From assembly GCA_002382495.1 (NCBI GenBank), contig DFXW01000023.1:1-51725 (forward strand): a stretch of 51,725 bases of DNA, read 5' to 3'. Source of the DNA: Flavobacterium sp. UBA4098 (GTDB lineage: Bacteria > Bacteroidota > Bacteroidia > Flavobacteriales > Flavobacteriaceae). Positions 1 to 5,460 of the stretch are shown here, in pieces. The notes under the pieces were generated by a model. That model was given only the letters and a program-made list of their open reading frames with translations, ran no database searches and had not been told where the DNA came from. Position numbers and translations under genes: made by a program. How positions within the stretch are numbered: the first letter of the stretch is position 1; each line of letters opens with the position of its first letter.

Positions 1-162
1 GTTTTCGGAGAATTACTGACATTACTATTTTTACTTGCACAAATAGTCTTTTTGATAATTGGAATGATATTTGTAATAAAATACCAAAAGAATTTCTTCA
101 CTCTAGTTAGTGTTTTAGCATTAGCTATTAGTACGTTTATAACAATTGGTAGTTTCTTTTAA
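1..162 (+). CDS. C-terminal fragment of a membrane protein (truncated by window start)
   Basis: The frame is open from base 1 to a TAA at 160-162, giving 53 residues. Most residues are hydrophobic, forming two segments (about residues 5-26 and 33-52) separated by a short KYQKN loop, so this is the end of a small integral membrane protein. The beginning lies outside the window and the family cannot be recognised. A lipoprotein gene follows 57 bp later on the same strand. Confidence 0.55.
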   Translation, partial: VFGELLTLLFLLAQIVFLIIGMIFVIKYQKNFFTLVSVLALAISTFITIGSFF

Positions 163-219
163 TTATTAAGATCCCAAATCTTATCTATATAAAATGAAAA
201 AATTAACTAAATTTAAATT

Positions 220-609
220 ATGAAAAATTCAATTTTATTATTAATAGTATTAATTCTCACATCTTGTAATAATGATAGTGAAATAGAAAAAAGTAAGAGT
301 TTAGTTGGTAAGTGGAAATGGATTGAATCATCTGGAGGAATAGACGGAAGGATAGAAAATCCAACAACTACTGGAAAAAGTATCCTAATTGAATTTTCTG
401 ATTCGACAATTAAAACTTATGAAAACGGACTTCTAAAAGCAGAAGAAAAATTCCAAATTCAATCGCAAAATTCAATTTTTGGTGGTCAAAGAGAAATGAT
501 CATTATTGGTTCTAACAAATCTAGACAAAGTTATAAAGTAGAGTCAAATAATTTATACTTAAATCAAGAGTGTTTTGACTGCTTCCAATCAAAATATATA
601 AAACAGTAA
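220..609 (+). CDS. Small lipoprotein, lipocalin-like
   Basis: The 129-aa product starts with a lipoprotein signal peptide (MKNSILLLIVLILTSC), with the lipidated cysteine at residue 16 followed by an Asn/Asp/Ser-rich linker. The segment LVGKWKWIES at about residues 28-37 resembles the first strand of the lipocalin-like lipoproteins common in Flavobacteria, in which a G-x-W motif opens the barrel. It is probably anchored on the outer or inner membrane; ligand unknown. The family call is an inference from that opening motif and the length; the lipoprotein call is firm. Confidence 0.7.
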   Translation: MKNSILLLIVLILTSCNNDSEIEKSKSLVGKWKWIESSGGIDGRIENPTTTGKSILIEFSDSTIKTYENGLLKAEEKFQIQSQNSIFGGQREMIIIGSNKSRQSYKVESNNLYLNQECFDCFQSKYIKQ

Positions 610-796
610 ATCCACTAAGGCCAACACACACAATTATCAAGCTGTGCAATTGATTTAATTAAAAAACTGTTTATATTTTCACATTTTTTTACCGAAAGAT
701 TAAACGTTTTTAATTTCAGCTTGAATAAATCAAAGTATATAATCAATTGACGTCTTTATTCTATTTCAGACTATTTATATTTAAACAAATAGTACT

Positions 797-934
797 ATGA
801 AAACAAATCAAAAAAGACTGAAAATTATTTTGAAGGAGGATCAGGTAAAACGCCTTTTGGACACAATAACCAAAGAATCCGTTTTGGAAGAATCTGAAAA
901 ACCTAAAACTTTTAAGTTGACCAAATCAATTTAA
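797..934 (+). CDS. Small charged protein, 45 aa, unknown function
   Basis: An ATG at 797 opens a 45-codon frame ending TAA at 932-934. The product is rich in Lys and Glu, with a probable amphipathic helix over residues 8-30. A T-tailed hairpin lies 33 bp after the stop, so the ORF sits in a transcription unit of its own, which supports it being real. No family is recognised. It carries no signal peptide and no membrane segment. Confidence 0.45.
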   Translation: MKTNQKRLKIILKEDQVKRLLDTITKESVLEESEKPKTFKLTKSI

Positions 935-967
935 GTTTAAACCTTACCCTATTCTATTTTTTTTAAG

Positions 968-992
968 ACCTCTCAACTATGGGAGGTTTTTT
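968..992 (+). terminator. Rho-independent terminator after the 45-aa gene
   Basis: ACCTCTC (968-974) pairs with GGGAGGT (981-987), including one G-T pair, around a 6-nt loop, followed by a run of six T residues. Confidence 0.6.
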
Positions 993-1137
993 ATTTTAAC
1001 TCATATTTTTCTGCAAAAAATGAAAATATTTTTATTTCACAAACTTGATTGTTTTTCGATTTTTCAACTTTTTTCGCCAAAAAATTTCGTTCGTGAAACC
1101 GTGCGAACTCTCAGACAAGTAAAACACACTTATACAA

Positions 1138-1178
1138 GGGGGGATCTGAGGGAGGGAGGGGTATACCCGAATCCCCCC
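1138..1178. repeat. G-run inverted repeat / possible G-quadruplex
   Basis: GGGGGGAT (1138-1145) is exactly complementary to ATCCCCCC (1171-1178). Inside it lie G-tracts at 1150-1152, 1154-1156 and 1158-1161 with one-base loops, and a perfect palindrome GGGTATACCC (1159-1168). Four G-tracts within 24 nt fit the usual quadruplex pattern. Such a run is exceptional in this AT-rich sequence. Confidence 0.6.
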
Positions 1179-1247
1179 ACCGAATAAATCATTTTTTTGA
1201 GTCAAAACTTCTATCAGAAATCATCCTGAGCACCGGCTCAATACTTT

Positions 1248-1309
1248 AATGTTTGGCCCTAAGGTGGAGGTTATGACACCGAGGCTTGGAAAAATGTTTG
1301 ACCCGAAGG
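1248..1309. repeat. Imperfect direct repeat near recombinase 3' end
   Basis: AATGTTTGGCCCTAAGG (1248-1264) recurs as AATGTTTGACCCGAAGG (1293-1309), 15 of 17 identical, with a start-to-start distance of 45 bp. It lies about 130 bp beyond the stop codon of the short recombinase. Role unknown; recombinase sites often contain such pairs. Confidence 0.4.
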
Positions 1310-1437
1310 CGAATAGTATCGGATTTTCCTTCTGGTTCTGGGAAGATCTGGATTTATATTGTTTGGCTTTAAGAAGAAGAATAGATGATCCCGGGAGAGT
1401 GAATTTAGTTTGGCTCATCAACAATAAATAGGATGAA

Positions 1438-2028
1438 TCAAATCCGAAGACTATCATACACCGACATCACTTCACGTTCTCTTATACCCAAATATTTTTT
1501 GGTAATGGCGATACTACTATGACCAAAGAGTTCCATAAGAAGGACTACTGATTCGTTGGAGAAGTTATTTAACCTAAGAACCCGGTTGGCGAGGGTTTTA
1601 CGGAAAAGGTGGCTGGAAGTATGAGAGTCATACTCCACATCATATTTTTTGAATATCATTTTTAAGTTAACATTGACCCAAGACTTATCAATTGGTTTTG
1701 TTCCATATCGGTTCACAAAAAGGTATTGGTTATTATCTGTTACCGCCATTTGAATTTTAATTCTTGAGATTAGATTTTTCAAGTCAGGGTTGATTTTGAT
1801 TTTTCTGGTCTTTTTGGTTTTCTGTTCAACTACTATTAGGTATTCGTTCTCTTCGAATTGAGAAAAACGGAGTTGTAGTAAATCTGAGATGCGAAGTCCT
1901 GTGAAAACCCCCGTGGAAATTAAAAGACAATACTTGTAATTCTTGTCACGCTCCAATTTTGAGATTAACGATTTGAATACATCCCAATCTAGAGATGAAG
2001 TTGTTGTTTTTTGACCTTTCAAAGACAT
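1438..2028 (-). CDS. Compact tyrosine recombinase (catalytic domain only)
   Basis: The 196-aa product is essentially the catalytic domain of a tyrosine recombinase. The first active-site Arg is in GLRISDLLQL (about residues 44-53), the H-x-x-R box is HLFRK (about 140-144), then LFGHSS with the second His box (about 168-173), and the nucleophilic Tyr is in KKYLG soon after. Integrases of phage and ICE type are usually 300-450 aa because they carry an arm-binding and a SAM-like core-binding domain; both are missing here. It reads away from the rest of the element and ends beside the repeat-bearing region at 935-1437. It may act as a resolvase, inversion enzyme or excision partner rather than as the main integrase. 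Catalytic identity is firm, role is not. Confidence 0.85.
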   Translation of the reverse strand: MSLKGQKTTTSSLDWDVFKSLISKLERDKNYKYCLLISTGVFTGLRISDLLQLRFSQFEENEYLIVVEQKTKKTRKIKINPDLKNLISRIKIQMAVTDNNQYLFVNRYGTKPIDKSWVNVNLKMIFKKYDVEYDSHTSSHLFRKTLANRVLRLNNFSNESVVLLMELFGHSSIAITKKYLGIREREVMSVYDSLRI

Positions 2029-2155
2029 AATGGTAAATTTAAAGTTACTAAGCTAAAATACCGCTAGAACTTATACTTACTAGTATTTTAACAGCTAAGA
2101 AAAAGCTAAAATTTAACCATACAACACCAATATCTTTGCAACCCTTATTGCCACT

Positions 2156-2284
2156 ATGATTGCTCAATTTGGGATGCTTATACTTTACTATTATAGTGTA
2201 AGCAAAATCATATTTGAGAGAAATTTAGACTGCTTCTTTAATATTATAATTAGCTCTATATTAGCTATAATTAGTATTTCATAA
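2156..2284 (+). CDS. Short hydrophobic ORF, 42 aa
   Basis: ATG at 2156 to TAA at 2282-2284 gives 42 residues with two hydrophobic stretches (about 7-20 and 27-42), suggesting a small membrane protein. A -7 promoter box TATCTTTG lies at 2131-2138, the right distance before the ATG, although no -33 TTG is seen. The next gene starts 12 bp after the stop, so the two may be co-transcribed. It could also simply be leader sequence. Confidence 0.35.
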   Translation: MIAQFGMLILYYYSVSKIIFERNLDCFFNIIISSILAIISIS

Positions 2285-2296
2285 ACCTAATATTAT

Positions 2297-2788
2297 ATGG
2301 TTGAAATTGGATTCAGATTATATTTTTTGACACTGTTTGTAATTTATGTGGTAATGACCATTAAAGAATCAAATGCAAACAAGTATAATTCTACAAAAAT
2401 CCAAGACCTTAAAATCTCCAAGAAGAAATTAGTTGAAAACGTATTACAGTGGTGTGAGACAAATCATTGTATTCCTAAGTATAGAGGTAAATTATCCTTT
2501 AAAATAAATTATTACAATCACACTAAAGTAGAAGGATGTTATTGTGGGTATACTCGAACAATAATTCTTTATCTCAAAAATGAAAAAAAAGTCATTGATG
2601 TAATTGATACAATTCTTCACGAATACCAACATCATATTGATATGCGGACACAGAAAGAAGTTAAACTATACTTTAAACAATTAAATGATTTTGGGTATGA
2701 GAATCATCCTATGGAAATTGCCGCTAGGGATTTTGCCAGACAACATCGGGATACCTGTTTTGAAAATTTTAAGGAGAACTGGTTCTAG
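2297..2788 (+). CDS. HExxH metalloprotein of a mobile element
   Basis: The 163-aa product contains HEYQHH at about residues 113-118, a zincin-type HExxH motif, followed about 30 residues later by NHPMEIAARDFA, whose Glu could be the third ligand. This arrangement is seen in small phage and element-borne metallopeptidase-like proteins (SprT / ImmA-IrrE type). The first 20 residues are hydrophobic and may be a membrane anchor; alternatively translation starts at the ATG at 2354 and the upstream part is not translated. It stands in a row with the small ORF upstream and the polymerase-like gene downstream. Proteolytic activity is not shown by sequence alone. Confidence 0.6.
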   Translation: MVEIGFRLYFLTLFVIYVVMTIKESNANKYNSTKIQDLKISKKKLVENVLQWCETNHCIPKYRGKLSFKINYYNHTKVEGCYCGYTRTIILYLKNEKKVIDVIDTILHEYQHHIDMRTQKEVKLYFKQLNDFGYENHPMEIAARDFARQHRDTCFENFKENWF

Positions 2789-2837
2789 TTCATAAAGGGG
2801 TCAATCCCTGACCATTTTCAATCGACTAAAAACGTTA

Positions 2838-3071
2838 CTAAATATTGTTCTTTTTTTTGGTTCTTAATAATCTAAAGGGGAAATCAAATAGTATAAACTC
2901 GTTTAATTTCCTCCAAAGTGTCATATAAGAGATCACGGCAAGATCGCGCCAAAAACGTACCCAATAATCACGATTAAAAATAAAATTTGGATCAGATTTC
3001 GTTTTGTCAATTTTAAAGGATATATTTTTTAAAAAGCAAAATATGAAACAAATCAGAATCCCATCCAACAT
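2838..3071 (-). pseudogene. Possible small DNA-binding protein or remnant
   Basis: An opposite-strand frame of 77 codons overlaps the start of the polymerase-like gene by 29 bp. Its C-terminal half (about residues 30-72) has a natural protein-like composition, with an ISYMTLWRKLNEF segment that could be a helix-turn-helix recognition region and a Lys/Arg-rich end. The N-terminal 25 residues are hydrophobic and look unlike coding sequence, so the true start is unclear. It may be a short excisionase-like gene, a truncated remnant, or chance. Confidence 0.25.
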
Positions 3072-4551
3072 TGATTATGAAAAGTTATTTTCTACAATTG
3101 AAGGGAAAGACACTTACAAAAAAGAACTAATAGATGCTACTTATGTTGTCCTCTCTATTCTCTATCCATCTAAAGATTACATCAAGGCAACAAATGGTTT
3201 TGAGGGGTTTAAATCAATTAATAATGATGAGATAAACAAAATCATTAGAAATAGATTTGGGAAGGTTAAATCTCTTCTAATGGATGTAAATTCTCATCCT
3301 ACTGGAGCCATTCTAATTGAAAAACCAAATTATCAACCGGGTATAAAATCCAAGTCATACAGGTTGAATGAGGAACTGTTTTTAAATCCAGGAGAGAGAT
3401 GGGTAGTATTAGGTTCTAATGCTGAAAAAAGATTGTTCAAATTTGAACAAGATGGAATAATGAAGTATGAGAACTTCAAATCAACGTACCAATTTCTCCT
3501 CGATAAATACGAATCTGATATTACAATTGATAATGAAGCGATGAACTATGTTTCTACTCTAAAGTCATTACTATTAAAAAAGGTTAATCAATTTGATGGG
3601 GATAAGGAAGAAATGACAAATAGAATTAATGATAAAATTAAAGATATGAAATCTAAAATCCGTTCTATTCAAAATAAGAAATTTAGACAATCTGTATCTA
3701 AAAGTAATCATAGATTAAATTCAGTTATTACTAATCTTAATAGAGAACTCAGATACTATCTCAAAATAAATGGGAATAGATTAGTGGAAGTAGATATGAA
3801 GAGTTCACAACCTTATGTTCTAGGTTCTATTTTAACTAATGATTTCTTTACTGAGAGTACTAGTATTGATTATAGACTTAATAGTATCTATCCTCAATTA
3901 TATAACCAACTTAATTACATTAGTTCAAATCCTACTAGTGGTATTACTTCTAAAATAGAAAAATCTATATATAATAATAAAGAAGGTTTCCCCAAGTACT
4001 TTATGTCCGGCGACTTAGATAATTGTCCGGAAATCAAATCGTATCGTAATTTACCATTTAAAGAAGGGTTCTATTCACATCTTAATATGACTTTTTTTAA
4101 TCGGGATTTTGGGACACAAAAAGTAAAAGATGATATTATGTTGGTTATGAATTTGAAAGAACTTGAAAAAAGAAAACATATAGAACTAATTCAACAATTC
4201 AAAATTCACTTTCCAAATATTAATTCATTTATTGAAAGTGTCAATAGTTTAAATGTTTTTAAATCTGCTGTTGCAATATTATTACAGAGATCGGAATCCT
4301 ATCTGTTTTTACTTGTGGGTTGCAAAGCGGTTTATGAACAATTAATTGATGTTCCTTTTCTAACTATCCACGATTCGATACTAATTGAAGAACAATATTC
4401 AGAAACAACTAAACGAATTTTAGAGGAATCTATCACAAATAGTACTCAATTAGAAGCAGGAATGTCAATTAAGACACCAAATAATCCAATTGAAAACATC
4501 AATGAAATCGCGGAATCAGAGTGGATTGAATTAAAAAATTTAAAAAAATAG
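3043..4551 (+). CDS. Putative A-family / single-subunit polymerase-like protein
   Basis: Translated from the ATG at 3043 the product has 502 residues (a TTG at 3004 would add 13). No family name is assigned with certainty, but the order of conserved-looking blocks follows the palm and fingers of A-family DNA polymerases and T7-type RNA polymerases. VEVDMKSSQPYVLG carries D251 (motif A-like). R354 with K360/K362 precedes IMLVMN (motif B-like). A KSAVAILLQRSESYLF helix follows, then LTIHDSILIEE with H443-D444-S445 (motif C-like). The N-terminal 200 residues are Lys-rich and have no visible exonuclease motif. In an element with no other replication gene, a replicase or primer-synthesis role is attractive. 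Motif reading is direct; function is inference. Confidence 0.6.
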   Translation: MKQIRIPSNIDYEKLFSTIEGKDTYKKELIDATYVVLSILYPSKDYIKATNGFEGFKSINNDEINKIIRNRFGKVKSLLMDVNSHPTGAILIEKPNYQPGIKSKSYRLNEELFLNPGERWVVLGSNAEKRLFKFEQDGIMKYENFKSTYQFLLDKYESDITIDNEAMNYVSTLKSLLLKKVNQFDGDKEEMTNRINDKIKDMKSKIRSIQNKKFRQSVSKSNHRLNSVITNLNRELRYYLKINGNRLVEVDMKSSQPYVLGSILTNDFFTESTSIDYRLNSIYPQLYNQLNYISSNPTSGITSKIEKSIYNNKEGFPKYFMSGDLDNCPEIKSYRNLPFKEGFYSHLNMTFFNRDFGTQKVKDDIMLVMNLKELEKRKHIELIQQFKIHFPNINSFIESVNSLNVFKSAVAILLQRSESYLFLLVGCKAVYEQLIDVPFLTIHDSILIEEQYSETTKRILEESITNSTQLEAGMSIKTPNNPIENINEIAESEWIELKNLKK

Positions 4552-4560
4552 AAAAAAAAC

Positions 4561-4591
4561 TTGCACAATAAAATGTTAGTCAGTAATTTTG
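4561..4591 (+). promoter_or_regulatory. Promoter TTG-N20-TAATTTTG
   Basis: TTG at 4561-4563 and TAATTTTG at 4584-4591 are 20 bp apart and match the Bacteroidetes consensus. The box GTTAGTCA (4575-4582) sits between the two elements. Predicted transcription starts at about 4595, 20 bp before the next gene. Confidence 0.6.
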
Positions 4592-4616
4592 GTAAAAATT
4601 TAAAACAAGAATTATT

Positions 4617-5210
4617 GTGATTGTAAATCTAATTGACATAGCACAAAGCGACAACTTTATGGTACATTCTCTTTTACTTTTAATGTTGGAGGGTTTTAGT
4701 AATGCTGATTTTGGAGGAGATCGTAATAAAACATTTTTAAAATTTCTTGAGAATGATAATTTTAGTGAAGAAACTTTGAAACGGAAAGATAACATTCCTC
4801 TTTTGAAAAAATTGGATGCTATTAAACAGGAAGCCAAAAATTTTATGAATTTGTTAAATTCAAGTTTAACTAAAAGTGTAGATAAGGTTACTAATAAAGA
4901 AGTAGAATTGAAAACTGAAAATATACTAAACGCCTATGAAAATTATGAATTACAAATATCAAGATTAAGATTAGTAATTCAACCAGAAATAAACATTACA
5001 AGAATTGTTCACACTACTTCTAAAATATGTTATCTCTCGGCAAGAGGATATTGGTATGTAGATTTTAGAGAGAAAAAGAGAATTTTTACCAAGAACTTTG
5101 GAAAGGAAACCGATTATGAACTTCTAAAAGATGATCCAAAAGCGATAGAAGATGCAATTAAAGAAATTCAAATCTTGTGTTTAAACGAGTATAATTCAAT
5201 TTACTCATAA
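4617..5210 (+). CDS. Unknown protein of the mobile element, 197 aa (or 183)
   Basis: A GTG at 4617 is the earliest start after an in-frame stop and lies about 20 bp after a predicted transcription start; the ATG at 4659 (MVHSLLLLMLEGF) is the alternative and would give 183 aa. The middle (about residues 60-120) is charged and probably helical. The C-terminal part contains ARGYWYVDFREKKR, followed by an acidic-basic helix. No signal peptide, no membrane segment and no family recognised. It lies between the polymerase-like gene and the methyltransferase, so a helper in replication, copy control or stability is conceivable, but nothing in it shows this. Confidence 0.6.
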   Translation: MIVNLIDIAQSDNFMVHSLLLLMLEGFSNADFGGDRNKTFLKFLENDNFSEETLKRKDNIPLLKKLDAIKQEAKNFMNLLNSSLTKSVDKVTNKEVELKTENILNAYENYELQISRLRLVIQPEINITRIVHTTSKICYLSARGYWYVDFREKKRIFTKNFGKETDYELLKDDPKAIEDAIKEIQILCLNEYNSIYS

Positions 5211-5230
5211 ACTATTTTTTTATAAAGTTA

Positions 5231-5391
5231 GTTAGTCAAATTAAAAGTTTAACATTATGAAATAAAATTAATTACCGCATTTGATCTTTGACAAGAAATT
5301 GAAGATGAATTCATCGGAACAGAGTTATCCGGTGTAGCACTAAACACTCTGTTTTTTTGACTATTTTGTTAGTCAAATTTAAAGTTTAACA
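5231..5391. repeat. Pair of 24-bp direct repeats bracketing a small transcript
   Basis: Copies at 5231-5254 and 5368-5391 agree at 23 of 24 positions; both begin GTTAGTCAAATT and end AAGTTTAACA. The second copy is also half of a perfect dyad, TTTGACTA (5356-5363) and TAGTCAAA (5370-5377). The core GTTAGTCA appears again inside the promoter at 4561-4591. One copy precedes the terminated small transcript and the other precedes the methyltransferase gene, as expected of operators for an element-encoded regulator. Confidence 0.6.
5255..5359 (+). ncRNA. Probable small terminated leader RNA
   Basis: Between the two repeats lies about 100 nt ending in ACAGAGT (5319-5325) paired with ACTCTGT (5346-5352) and seven T residues, a rho-independent terminator with a 20-nt loop. 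CGGA (5315-5318) could instead pair with TCCG (5328-5331), which would place ACAGAGT in a loop and exclude the terminator stem. A 10-codon frame (5306-5337, ending in the loop) could be a leader peptide. This could be an attenuator of the downstream methyltransferase or a free small RNA. Confidence 0.4.
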
Positions 5392-5406
5392 ATCAAATAA
5401 AAAAGA

Positions 5407-5430
5407 AACCATCCATTGCAGTGGATGGTT
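5407..5430 (+). promoter_or_regulatory. Perfect hairpin in the methyltransferase leader
   Basis: AACCATCCA (5407-5415) and TGGATGGTT (5422-5430) form a perfect 9-bp stem with a 6-nt loop, 30 bp before the chosen ATG. There is no T-run, so it is not a terminator. It argues against the upstream TTG (5416) and ATG (5425) starts, which lie inside it. Confidence 0.5.
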
Positions 5431-5460
5431 GAATTAATATCAAATAAAAAATATACTATT

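Larger units (their letters stand above)
935..1437. other. Gene-poor GC-richer intergenic stretch next to the short recombinase
   Basis: About 500 bp without a convincing gene. It holds a terminator (968-992), an inverted repeat GTTCG/CGAAC (1089-1093 and 1104-1108), a G-run hairpin (1138-1178) and an imperfect direct repeat (1248-1264 and 1293-1309). Overlapping 60- and 78-codon frames exist on opposite strands (1249-1431 and 1221-1457), but neither has a recognisable protein character. Base composition from about 1080 to 1435 is clearly more GC-rich than the flanks. By position, next to the 3' end of a recombinase gene, this could carry att or transfer sequences; that is an inference. Confidence 0.4.

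Noticed and set aside
610..796. Possible attC-like remnant (GGCCAACACACACAATT region) after the lipoprotein
   Set aside because: Flavobacteria carry integron-like repeats of similar flavour, but here no paired arms or second copy could be found.
1221..1457. Overlapping 78- and 60-codon frames on opposite strands
   Set aside because: Both look like translated non-coding DNA: no start context, no family resemblance, unusual residue composition, and they overlap repeats and the recombinase end.
5231..5391. CRISPR-like repeat-spacer unit
   Set aside because: Only two copies, 113 bp apart, with a terminator in between and no cas genes in the window.
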